From Bacillota bacterium (lineage in GTDB: Bacteria; Bacillota_I; Bacilli_A; Acholeplasmatales; Acholeplasmataceae), in NCBI GenBank assembly GCA_030830185.1, contig JAURNN010000007.1, forward strand, positions 1 through 38,740: 38,740 nucleotides of DNA, given 5' to 3'. Position 1 is the stretch's first letter. Each line of letters opens with the position of its first letter. A program made the translations under genes and the position numbers. The notes under the pieces were generated by a model. That model was not told the origin of the DNA. It saw only the letters and a program-made list of their open reading frames with translations, and ran no database searches. This document shows positions 23,076 through 31,058 of the stretch, one piece after another.

Positions 23076-25559
23076 ATGTCTGAAAATATCAAACATACGC
23101 CAATGATACAACAATACTTAGACATCAAAGAAGACTACGCTGACGCGATAGTCTTTTTTAGACTTGGTGATTTTTATGAGATGTTTTTTGATGATGCTAA
23201 AATAGCCTCAGAAGTTTTAGACATCACACTTACTTCACGACATAAAGAATCAAATATACCGATGTGTGGAATTCCCTACCATGCTTCAGTTTTATATATT
23301 CAAAAACTTATTAAAGAGGGATTTAGTGTTGCAATTGCTGAACAAGTGACTGCACCCGGAAAAGGGCTTGTTGAAAGAAAAGTAACGCGTCTGATTACAC
23401 CAGGTACGGTGCTTGATGAAGGATTACTAGATCCTACCAATCATAACTATTTAGCTGGCTTATCCATGGATGAAACTGCTATTGGATTAAGTTTTTTTGA
23501 TATGTCCACTGGACAAGGATTTGTGTATGCATGTCAAAATATCGAAGAAGCTAAAGCACTTTTTTTATCATATGGTGCAAAAGAAATCATCATAAATATC
23601 GATGTTTCTTGGTTTTCAGAGATTAAAAAAACGGTTTTAAAAATTCCAAAGTCATTTGATATTCAAGCCACTAGAAATCTTACAGGACATTTAAAAGAAA
23701 GTGTGCAATTATTACTATTTTATGTCCATCAAACACAACAGCATCCTGTTTCTCATATTGTACCTTTTGAAGAAGTGAAATTAGAAGAACACATGCATAT
23801 TGAATCTCATGTGATGACAAATTTAGATATTTTTCATCCAGAAAAAAAGCAATCGTTGTATTATTATTTAAATGAAACAAAAACAGCGATGGGTAGTCGA
23901 TTACTGGCTCATATTCTAAAAACGCCTAGTAAAAATTTAAAGATCATAGAAACACGTTTAAATGACATTGAAAAAACAACGAATCACCCTCAAGTTTCAC
24001 AAATACATGCTCATTTCACATCTATCTATGATGTCTATCGTTTGCTTCAAAGATTTATGTATCAACGTGCAAATCCAAAAGATATCATTCAGTTAAAAAA
24101 TTCTTTAAAACAAATTGCTTTGATAAAAGATTCACTAGTGGAACTAAACATATTTGAATCTGAAATAGCGGCTCTAAATATCAATCCAGAATTATTTACG
24201 TATTTAGATCAAGCCATTATTGATGATCCACCAACATTAACAACAGAGGGTGGATTCATTAAAAAGGGATTTGATGACACGTTTGATCAGCTTTTGTATA
24301 CAATGGAACATCATCAATCTATACTGGATGTATATTTAGATGAAGTTAAACAAATCACATCCATTAAAAATATTAAATTAGGATATCAAAGACTTGTTGG
24401 TTATTTTTTTGAAATCAGTAAAATCTATAATGATCAAATTGACACGTTTGATTTTTTTGAGCGAAAACAAACATTAAAAAATGTAGAGAGATATACAACA
24501 AAACACTTAAAAGATATCGAGAAAACGTATCTTGATTCAGAACATAGAAAACTTGAAATCGAAAAATCATTGTTTGAAACTGTTGTTTTATACATACAAA
24601 ATCATTATCTCGAATTATTAAAAGCGTCTCAATCCATCGCTTATTTAGATGTTATTTGGTCTTTAGCACTTGTTTTCAAAAAAAATCAATACATCAGACC
24701 AACATTTAATACAAATTTTGAGATTGAACTTATGGATGCCAGACATCCGATTGTTGAAAAACATACCCGATTTATTAAAAATCAAATTCATATGACAGAA
24801 CACGATCAAATGATGCTGATTACGGGTCCTAACATGAGCGGAAAATCTACATATATGAGAATGGTTGCAATCATTGCTTACATGGCTCAATGTGGGTTAT
24901 TTATTCCGGCGTCATATGCTCATTTACCATTATATGATGCAATTTTCACACGTATTGGTGCTAGTGATGATATCTCAAAAGGCTTATCGACATTCATGAC
25001 TGAAATGACTGAAACAAATCATGCCCTTTCACATGCAACAAAAAATAGTCTATTATTATTTGATGAAATCGGAAGAGGAACCTCAACCTATGATGGTATG
25101 GCACTTGCTCAAGGTATTTTAGAATACATCCATGATGATATTGGTTGCCATACATTATTTTCAACGCATTACCATGAACTTACGGATTTAGAACATCATT
25201 TAAAGGGATTAAAAAACTATCATGTTGCTGCAAAAAAGCAAGGCCAATCCATGACCTTTTTACATGTTGTTAAACCAGGTAAAAGTGATAAGTCATATGG
25301 TGTTGCTGTTGCTTCTTTAGCACGTTTACCTGAAAAAATTATTAAACGTAGTCAAATGATATTAAACGCATATGAAGACATGCACATAAGACAATCAACA
25401 GATTTATTTACATATCAAGATGATGCTGTTCAAGTAGAGGTTCATCCTATTATAGAAAAATTAAAAAAGATGTCTATAAATCATTTAACACCTCTAGAAG
25501 CACTTCGTATTTTATCAGAATTCATTGATGACCTGGAGGATCAAGATGCCGAGTATTAA
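23076..25559 (+). CDS. mutS: DNA mismatch repair protein MutS
   Basis: Recognises mismatches and small loops. Its 827 residues are close to Bacillus MutS (858). The N-terminal HTPMIQQYLDIKEDYADAIV leads to the mismatch-reading Phe-x-Glu in GDFYEMFF (F33, E35). The connector and lever domains follow. The ATPase has Walker A GPNMSGKST (about 584-592), STFMTEMTET, Walker B LLLFDEIGRGTSTYDG and the histidine FSTHYHEL. The helix-turn-helix region VASLARLPEKIIKRS is present. The best ribosome binding site (AAAGGAA, 23056-23062) is about 14 bases before the ATG, an unusually long spacing; ATT at 23067 would fit it better but is a rare start. mutL overlaps its end by 14 bases. Confidence 0.98.
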   Translation: MSENIKHTPMIQQYLDIKEDYADAIVFFRLGDFYEMFFDDAKIASEVLDITLTSRHKESNIPMCGIPYHASVLYIQKLIKEGFSVAIAEQVTAPGKGLVERKVTRLITPGTVLDEGLLDPTNHNYLAGLSMDETAIGLSFFDMSTGQGFVYACQNIEEAKALFLSYGAKEIIINIDVSWFSEIKKTVLKIPKSFDIQATRNLTGHLKESVQLLLFYVHQTQQHPVSHIVPFEEVKLEEHMHIESHVMTNLDIFHPEKKQSLYYYLNETKTAMGSRLLAHILKTPSKNLKIIETRLNDIEKTTNHPQVSQIHAHFTSIYDVYRLLQRFMYQRANPKDIIQLKNSLKQIALIKDSLVELNIFESEIAALNINPELFTYLDQAIIDDPPTLTTEGGFIKKGFDDTFDQLLYTMEHHQSILDVYLDEVKQITSIKNIKLGYQRLVGYFFEISKIYNDQIDTFDFFERKQTLKNVERYTTKHLKDIEKTYLDSEHRKLEIEKSLFETVVLYIQNHYLELLKASQSIAYLDVIWSLALVFKKNQYIRPTFNTNFEIELMDARHPIVEKHTRFIKNQIHMTEHDQMMLITGPNMSGKSTYMRMVAIIAYMAQCGLFIPASYAHLPLYDAIFTRIGASDDISKGLSTFMTEMTETNHALSHATKNSLLLFDEIGRGTSTYDGMALAQGILEYIHDDIGCHTLFSTHYHELTDLEHHLKGLKNYHVAAKKQGQSMTFLHVVKPGKSDKSYGVAVASLARLPEKIIKRSQMILNAYEDMHIRQSTDLFTYQDDAVQVEVHPIIEKLKKMSINHLTPLEALRILSEFIDDLEDQDAEY

Positions 25560-27195
25560 ACTCATGTCGCCTCAACTTGCAAATATGATTGCAGCAGGTG
25601 AAGTTGTTGAACACCCTCAACATGTCATTAAAGAATTAATCGAAAATGCCATTGATGCTAAAGCAAAACATATTCAAATAGAAGTTATTGATGAAGGACT
25701 TACAAAAATACGTATTGAAGATGATGGCATCGGTATGGATGAAGAGGATTTGAAAATGTCCATTTTAAGACATGCCACCTCTAAAATATCAGAAATCAAA
25801 GAACTCTCTTCTATGAATTCATTAGGATTTAGAGGTGAGGCATTAGCTGCGATTGCATCTGTCTCAAAAATGCGAATAACTTCTAAGACAAAGCATACTG
25901 AAGGTCTAAAAATGGTTGTAGAATCCGGTGTGATCCAATCAATCGATCCTGTTGCGATGAATCAAGGAACATCTGTGGAGATAGAACACCTATTTTATAA
26001 TACACCGGCACGTTTTAAGTTCATGAAATCTTCATTTCAACAACAAAAGCATGTAAGACAACTATTTTTAGAAATGGCATTATCACATCCATCCATTGCT
26101 TTTACATTATTTGAAAATGAGAAACCATATAAATCAACATCAGGATCGAGTGATGTCATCACACTAATTGAAGAACTATACGGAAAACAATATGCATCAA
26201 TGATTCAAGTTCATGAAACTAAAATTGCACATACTAATATAACCTTATATTTAGGATCCCCTGATTTAAACTTTTCTACAAAAACATTTATAAACATATT
26301 CATTAATCAAAGATTTGTAAAACATTACGGCCTTCAAGAAAGTATTCTTTCAGGTTATGAAGGCAGATTGATGCTTAAACGGTACCCTTTTGTTGTGTGT
26401 TATATCAACATTGATCCTAATCGTGTGGATGTGAATATTCACCCTCAAAAACTACATGTTAAACTCACCAATGAATCAGTTTTATCGTATCATCTTCAAG
26501 AAACGATTAAATCCATCTTCAATCAAGAAGCAAGACCGATTGTAAGACCAATGCAAGTCAAAGATGATCAATATCACGTGCAAGCACTAGACTTTGAAAC
26601 TCTATTTGAAGAACATGTATCTTATGAAACACAATCAAAATTACCTTCGATGGAATATATAGGTATGATCGGTGGGACCTATGGTATCTTTCAAAATAAA
26701 GAAGGCATGTATTTAGTGGATGCTCATGCTGCTCAAGAACGTGTGCGATTTGAATATTATCAAAATAAATTTGATACGTTAAATACAATCAAGATGCAAA
26801 GACTGATTCCTTTTCCATGGAGACTTGATGACTCAAGTATTTCTGAATTATTACAACAAAAAGAAAAATTTGAACGTTATCAATTTGATATTTCTAAAGA
26901 TGGTATACACGCACATCCTCAAGGTATAAAAGAAGAAGATGTATACCGGGCAGTTGAAATTATCTTATCAAGTCATACATTAACGATGTCTGAATTTAGA
27001 GATGCACTTGCTAAAGATATTAGTTGCAAAGGGTCTATAAAAGCGAATCAAAAAATTAGTCAACATGAATTTGAATATTTGATACAAACACTTAAAACAT
27101 GTCAAGAGCCTTATCATTGTCCGCATGGAAGACCAACCATCATATCAATCACATATGATGACATAGAAAAAATGTTTAAGCGGATTCCTTCATGA
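25546..27195 (+). CDS. mutL: DNA mismatch repair protein MutL
   Basis: Couples mismatch recognition by MutS to strand incision. The frame opens upstream, but GGAGGA at 25535-25540 fixes the ATG at 25546, giving 549 residues. The GHKL ATPase has KELIENAIDAKA (E30, N34), EDDGIGMDEEDL and GFRGEALAAI. The C-terminal endonuclease domain is of the nicking type: LVDAHAAQERVRFE (family D-Q-H-A-x2-E-x4-E; here the Q is A), SCKGSIKANQKI, and CPHGRPTI (about residue 525). This agrees with the absence of MutH in such bacteria. It overlaps mutS by 14 bases and miaA by four (ATGA), so translation is coupled through the operon. Confidence 0.97.
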   Translation: MPSIKLMSPQLANMIAAGEVVEHPQHVIKELIENAIDAKAKHIQIEVIDEGLTKIRIEDDGIGMDEEDLKMSILRHATSKISEIKELSSMNSLGFRGEALAAIASVSKMRITSKTKHTEGLKMVVESGVIQSIDPVAMNQGTSVEIEHLFYNTPARFKFMKSSFQQQKHVRQLFLEMALSHPSIAFTLFENEKPYKSTSGSSDVITLIEELYGKQYASMIQVHETKIAHTNITLYLGSPDLNFSTKTFINIFINQRFVKHYGLQESILSGYEGRLMLKRYPFVVCYINIDPNRVDVNIHPQKLHVKLTNESVLSYHLQETIKSIFNQEARPIVRPMQVKDDQYHVQALDFETLFEEHVSYETQSKLPSMEYIGMIGGTYGIFQNKEGMYLVDAHAAQERVRFEYYQNKFDTLNTIKMQRLIPFPWRLDDSSISELLQQKEKFERYQFDISKDGIHAHPQGIKEEDVYRAVEIILSSHTLTMSEFRDALAKDISCKGSIKANQKISQHEFEYLIQTLKTCQEPYHCPHGRPTIISITYDDIEKMFKRIPS

Positions 27196-28046
27196 AAAAA
27201 GTGATTGTAATTTGCGGGCCAACATCTTCTGGTAAAACTGCTTTAAGTATCGAACTTGCTAAAAAGTATCATCTTGAAATCATCAATGGTGATTCTGTCC
27301 AAGTTTATAAAAACTATGATATTGGTTCAGCTAAAATCAAAGAAGAAGAAAAAAAAGGGATCCATCATCATTTAATTGATGTGATTGATCCGTTAAGTCA
27401 TTATGATGTTGCACAATTCCAACAAGATGCAAGAACCATCATAAATAAACAACAACTTAGCATGATTGTCGGTGGTACAGGATTATATATTAAAGCAGCA
27501 CTTTATGACTACCGTTTTAAAAAAGTGTCTTTTGATACGTTAGTGTCATATCCTGATTCAAAAACGATGTATGATACAATCTTAAAATTGGATTCGAATG
27601 CAGTTGTAGATATTCAAAATACAAAACGATTAAAAATGATGTATCAAAAAGTTTTATTGGGTCAAAAACCTTCAGAAAATCATTATAAAGATCAACCTTT
27701 ATACAACATACTCACCATCTACTTAGATATTTCAAAAGATGTTTTAAAAGAAAGAATTAAAACACGATTAGAAAAACAATTAGAAGATGGGTTTATAGAT
27801 GAAGTCAAGTATTTAAAAACATTAGGTCCAATTAAAGATGTCATTGGTTATCGTGAGATCAACATGTATCTTAATCAAGAACTTACTTTAGAAGAAGCAA
27901 AAGATCACATTCTTAAAAAAAGTTTAGCATTTGCAAAGCGTCAAAAAACATGGTTTATCAATCAAATGCATCCTTATATCATTGATGCAACGTCACCCAA
28001 TCTTTTAAATGAATGTATCAAGGAGATCGATAAATGGCTAAAATAA
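27192..28046 (+). CDS. miaA: tRNA dimethylallyltransferase MiaA
   Basis: Transfers a dimethylallyl group to A37 of tRNAs, making the substrate for MiaB. Its 284 residues are a little short of the usual ~310. The P-loop is GPTSSGKT (8-15), followed by IINGDSVQVYKNYDIGSAK, the HLIDVIDPLSHYDVAQFQ segment, VGGTGLYIKA, and the C-terminal IGYREI with FAKRQKTWF. The missing residues are mostly in the swinging insert between the two halves. The ATG overlaps the mutL TGA; the mutL-miaA link is common in Firmicutes. It overlaps aroK by 13 bases. Confidence 0.96.
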   Translation: MKKVIVICGPTSSGKTALSIELAKKYHLEIINGDSVQVYKNYDIGSAKIKEEEKKGIHHHLIDVIDPLSHYDVAQFQQDARTIINKQQLSMIVGGTGLYIKAALYDYRFKKVSFDTLVSYPDSKTMYDTILKLDSNAVVDIQNTKRLKMMYQKVLLGQKPSENHYKDQPLYNILTIYLDISKDVLKERIKTRLEKQLEDGFIDEVKYLKTLGPIKDVIGYREINMYLNQELTLEEAKDHILKKSLAFAKRQKTWFINQMHPYIIDATSPNLLNECIKEIDKWLK

Positions 28047-28540
28047 CATATCCTATTTATTTCATTGGTATGCCATTATCTGGTAAGTCTACAATTGCAA
28101 AAGAAATTGCACAGCTATTAGACTTAACATATATTGATTTAGATAGTGAAATCGAAAAAAATGCCCACATGTTTATAGATGACATATTTGAGTCTCATGG
28201 TGAAGCTTACTTTAGACAATTAGAAACAGAAATATTAAATAAAGTTAAAGATCAACAAGCAGTCATTGCATGTGGTGGCGGCATTGTATTAAATAAATTA
28301 CATAAAACCATCATGCATCAAGGTTACGTCATTCATATAATGTCAGAGTTAGAAACGCTTAAAGAAAGACAAAAAAATAGTTATGGTAGACCCATACTTT
28401 TAAAGAAAACCTTAGAACGACTTATAGACGAAAGATTTTTGAAATACCAAGACTTTGCTCATGTCCATTTTCAAAATGATGATGATGTAAAGGTTACCGT
28501 CAATACCATTTATCAATATTTAAAGGAGCAATTAAAATGA
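28034..28540 (+). CDS. aroK: Shikimate kinase
   Basis: Phosphorylates shikimate at the 3-hydroxyl in aromatic biosynthesis. Its 168 residues are normal. Motifs are the P-loop GMPLSGKST (12-20), YIDLDSEIEKNA (substrate Asp), EAYFRQLE (substrate Arg), CGGGIVLN and the lid arginine in YGRPIL, with ERFLKYQDFA near the end. AAGGAG lies 8 bases before the ATG, inside miaA, and aroQ follows with a four-base overlap (ATGA). The other shikimate genes are not in this window; in Bacillus aroE belongs to the yqeG-yqeK block, where it is missing here. Confidence 0.9.
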   Translation: MAKITYPIYFIGMPLSGKSTIAKEIAQLLDLTYIDLDSEIEKNAHMFIDDIFESHGEAYFRQLETEILNKVKDQQAVIACGGGIVLNKLHKTIMHQGYVIHIMSELETLKERQKNSYGRPILLKKTLERLIDERFLKYQDFAHVHFQNDDDVKVTVNTIYQYLKEQLK

Positions 28541-28959
28541 ATGTATTAATCTTACACGGACCCAATTTGAATATGCTAGAAAAACGCGATCCAACTTATT
28601 ATGGTGGATTGTCTCAAGAAGATATTTTTAATCATATCGTAGAGACATATCAGCACATTGATTTTACATTTTATCAGACGAATCATGAAGGTGAGATGAT
28701 CGATGTGATTCAACAAACTCAAAATGTGGATGCAATTATTGTAAACTTAGGGGCATGGACGCACTATGCTTTTGCCATTAGAGACGCATTAGAATTAACG
28801 AATAAGATCATCATTGATGTTCATTTATCTGATTTAACAAAACGTGAAGCATTCCGTCAAATAAATATCCTTGAAGGCCTCACTAAAAAAACATTTATGG
28901 GTGAAAAATTATTAAGTTACACAAAGGCAATCGATTATTGTCAAACACTTTTGGATTAA
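28537..28959 (+). CDS. aroQ: Type II 3-dehydroquinate dehydratase
   Basis: Dehydrates 3-dehydroquinate to 3-dehydroshikimate. Its 140 residues are normal. Motifs are ILHGPNLNMLEKRDPTYYGG (active-site Arg and Tyr), TNHEGEMIDVIQ (His-Glu), VNLGAWTHYAFAIRDAL (the usual NPGAYTH..AI.DA, with leucine and tryptophan in place of Pro and Tyr) and IDVHLSDLTKREAFRQ (usual EVHLSN). The differences in the last two motifs make it somewhat divergent, but the catalytic residues look intact. AAAGGAG precedes the ATG. Neighbour efp is the partner of aroQ in Bacillus too. Confidence 0.93.
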   Translation: MNVLILHGPNLNMLEKRDPTYYGGLSQEDIFNHIVETYQHIDFTFYQTNHEGEMIDVIQQTQNVDAIIVNLGAWTHYAFAIRDALELTNKIIIDVHLSDLTKREAFRQINILEGLTKKTFMGEKLLSYTKAIDYCQTLLD

Positions 28960-28962
28960 ATT

Positions 28963-28971
28963 TGTTATAAT
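28963..28971 (+). promoter_or_regulatory. Probable efp promoter (extended -10)
   Basis: TGTTATAAT is a perfect extended -10 in the 43-base gap after aroQ, 31 bases before the efp start at 29003. No -35 at normal spacing is seen. Confidence 0.65.
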
Positions 28972-29002
28972 ATTTAAGGAATATACGAAAAAGGAGTCAA
29001 TG

Positions 29003-29566
29003 ATGATATCAACAAGTGATTTTAAAACAGGATTAACCATTTTATATGATCAAAACATTTTTCAAATTTTAGAGTTCATGCACGTCAAACCTGGTAAAGG
29101 TGCAGCATTTGTTCGTACAAAATTAAGAAATTTACGATCTGGTGCAGTGATTGATCATACATTTAATGCAGGTGTAAAAGTCGACCGTGCACAAATAGAT
29201 AAATTGCCAATGCAGTATTTATATCAAAATGGTGATACATATGCTTTTATGAATGCAGAAAACTATGAACAAATTGAGCTTACAAAAAAGCAAATTGAAC
29301 ATGAAATTCAATTTATTTATGAGGGTATGACCGTAGAAATCATGTTTTACGATGGAAAAGAAATGTTAGGTGTCTCTTTACCGGATAAAGTTACATTAGA
29401 AATTGTTGAGACCATGGATGCTGTTAAAGGCGACACGAAAACAAATGCAATGAAAGATGCGACATTACAAACAGGACTCGTGATCAAAGTACCAATGTTT
29501 ATTGCACAAGGTGAAAGAGTCATTGTTTCAACCTATGATGCAAGTTATGTTTCAAGAGAAAAATAA
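29003..29566 (+). CDS. efp: Elongation factor P
   Basis: Relieves ribosome stalling at proline runs. Two ATGs stand side by side (29000 and 29003). AAGGAG at 28991-28996 gives a better spacing to the second, and MISTSDFKTGLTI then matches the Bacillus start exactly; this makes 187 residues. The modified-loop lysine is K32 in HVKPGKGAAFVRTK, the residue that carries 5-aminopentanol in Bacillus. The end EIVETMDAVKGDTKTNAMKD and VPMFIAQGERVIV are family signatures. No EF-P modification gene is recognised in the window. A strong terminator begins within its stop codon. Confidence 0.96.
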   Translation: MISTSDFKTGLTILYDQNIFQILEFMHVKPGKGAAFVRTKLRNLRSGAVIDHTFNAGVKVDRAQIDKLPMQYLYQNGDTYAFMNAENYEQIELTKKQIEHEIQFIYEGMTVEIMFYDGKEMLGVSLPDKVTLEIVETMDAVKGDTKTNAMKDATLQTGLVIKVPMFIAQGERVIVSTYDASYVSREK

Positions 29567-29585
29567 GGCTTTGAAGCCTTTTTTT
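29565..29585 (+). terminator. Terminator after efp
   Basis: AAGGCT and AGCCTT form the stem with the loop TTGA, followed by five T residues. It starts within the efp stop codon and ends 2 bases before the extended -10 of the next gene, so terminator and promoter together fill the 35-base gap. Confidence 0.85.
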
Positions 29586-29586
29586 A

Positions 29587-29595
29587 TGGTATAAT
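29587..29595 (+). promoter_or_regulatory. rluB promoter, probably leaderless
   Basis: TGGTATAAT is a perfect extended -10 identical to that of holA. It ends 6 bases before the rluB ATG, so the RNA should start at or beside the ATG. The -35 position falls in the efp terminator stem and shows no consensus. No Shine-Dalgarno is present. Confidence 0.7.
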
Positions 29596-29601
29596 ACTCA
29601 T

Positions 29602-30339
29602 ATGTTAGAAAGACTACAAAAAGTCCTAGCCAACCATCAAATTGCATCAAGAAGAAAATGTGAAACGATCATTTTAGAAGGTCGTGTGAAAGTTAATGGT
29701 CAAGTGATCACTGAACTTGGAACAAAAGTTTCTTCAACGGATGACATTGAAGTGGATGGGAAAAAACTTTTTAAACAAGAATATACATACATTTTAATGA
29801 ATAAACCAAGAGGGATTATCTCTTCGGTTTCAGATGAAAAAGGTCGTAAAACGGTCTTTGATTTATTATTAAAAGAAGATCAAGAAGCGCGCTTGTATCC
29901 AGTTGGAAGACTTGATTATGATACAGCGGGTCTTTTACTGATGACCAATGATGGTGCACTCACACAAAGACTTACTCATCCTAAGCATCTTGTTGATAAA
30001 GTATATCGCGTTGTGTGCCAAGGCATTATTTCTAGAGAAGCAATCAAACAACTTAGAACAGGTGTTCCCATTGGTGGTAAACACGTTGTTAAAGGTGTTC
30101 AAGTTCGTGTTCTTGAAAGAAGAATTCCAACAAAAACATCTTATGTTGAAATCACGCTAGTCGACGGGAAATATCATCAAGTCAAAGAAATGTTTGCAAG
30201 TGTTGGATTTCCGGTTTCAAAACTTACAAGAATTAGATATGCATTTTTAGATTCTGAAGGAATTCAACGTGGCTTGTACCGATATTTAAAAGTTCATGAA
30301 GTTAAAAAATTATTTGGATATCAGTTCAAACTCAAATGA
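29602..30339 (+). CDS. rluB: 23S rRNA pseudouridine synthase, RluB/RsuA family
   Basis: Makes pseudouridine in rRNA, most likely position 2605 of 23S rRNA as RluB does. Its 245 residues match Bacillus RluB. The N-terminal S4 RNA-binding domain (MLERLQKVLANHQIASRRKC to about residue 58) is followed by the catalytic domain with YILMNKPRGIISS, the catalytic aspartate D105 in VGRLDYDTAGLLL, and VEITLVDGKYHQVKEMF. RsuA-type enzymes acting on 16S rRNA look similar, so the exact target is inferred. The neighbouring cmk-rpsA-der order is as in Bacillus. Translation appears leaderless. Confidence 0.9.
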   Translation: MLERLQKVLANHQIASRRKCETIILEGRVKVNGQVITELGTKVSSTDDIEVDGKKLFKQEYTYILMNKPRGIISSVSDEKGRKTVFDLLLKEDQEARLYPVGRLDYDTAGLLLMTNDGALTQRLTHPKHLVDKVYRVVCQGIISREAIKQLRTGVPIGGKHVVKGVQVRVLERRIPTKTSYVEITLVDGKYHQVKEMFASVGFPVSKLTRIRYAFLDSEGIQRGLYRYLKVHEVKKLFGYQFKLK

Positions 30340-30344
30340 TCATA

Positions 30345-30374
30345 TTGAGCTCAGTAGTATAAATATGTTATAAT
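30345..30374 (+). promoter_or_regulatory. cmk promoter
   Basis: TTGAGC (30345-30350), an 18-base spacer and TATAAT (30369-30374), with TGT giving an extended -10. GGAGGA at 30387-30392 then lies just before the ATG. The -35 region contains short palindromes (TGATCA and GAGCTC), which could be chance. Confidence 0.7.
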
Positions 30375-30395
30375 AATATAGATATTGGAGGAACT

Positions 30396-31058
30396 ATGCA
30401 GCTGTTTCATATTGCAATTGATGGCCCTGCCGGTTCAGGTAAGAGTTCAATTAGTAAAGAACTTGCGAATCAACTAAATTGCGTTCATATTGACACTGGT
30501 GCAATGTATCGAGCAGTTACCGCCATCGCACTTAGAAATCAGACACCTTTAGATGATGTGAAAACGTATCAGTTTTTAGAATCCTCAATATTTGAATATC
30601 AAAAAGAATCTATTTATGTAAATGGTGAAAATTTAACCGATATGATACGTGATAAAACCATTAATCAACATGTGAGTTTGGTTTCTAGTATCGAATATGT
30701 AAGAAAAAAACTTGTTGACGTTCAGCAAATCATTGCTGAAAAGTATGATGTTGTGATGGATGGCAGAGATATCGGATCTGTTGTATTACCTCAAGCACAA
30801 GTGAAAATATTTTTAACAGCAGAAATTGAAGAACGTGCGAAAAGAAGAATTCATGAAATGGGATTAGATATCCCGCTCAAACAAATGATTGATGATATCG
30901 CTAATAGAGATTTAAAAGACTCTACAAGAATGATCTCCCCACTTACAAAAGCGAGTGATGCCATCGTCATTGATACAACATATTTAACAAAAGAACAAGT
31001 CATTCAAGCAATCTTGATAGAAATTGATAAAAGGAAGCGACAACATGCAAAACATTAA
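30396..31058 (+). CDS. cmk: Cytidylate kinase
   Basis: Phosphorylates CMP and dCMP to the diphosphates. Its 220 residues are normal. Motifs are the P-loop AIDGPAGSGKSS (7-18), HIDTGAMYRAVT (CMP binding), VMDGRDIGSVVLPQA, and the lid region RAKRRIHEMG with DIANRDLKDSTRMISPLTKASDA. It begins a run of overlapping genes cmk-rpsA-der-gpsA that ends before hup. The 3' end overlaps rpsA by 14 bases. Confidence 0.96.
   Translation: MQLFHIAIDGPAGSGKSSISKELANQLNCVHIDTGAMYRAVTAIALRNQTPLDDVKTYQFLESSIFEYQKESIYVNGENLTDMIRDKTINQHVSLVSSIEYVRKKLVDVQQIIAEKYDVVMDGRDIGSVVLPQAQVKIFLTAEIEERAKRRIHEMGLDIPLKQMIDDIANRDLKDSTRMISPLTKASDAIVIDTTYLTKEQVIQAILIEIDKRKRQHAKH

Noticed and set aside
30330..30352. Near-palindrome with TGATCA and GAGCTC before cmk as an operator
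   Set aside because: Short, imperfect and not repeated elsewhere in the window; it may be chance in AT-rich DNA.
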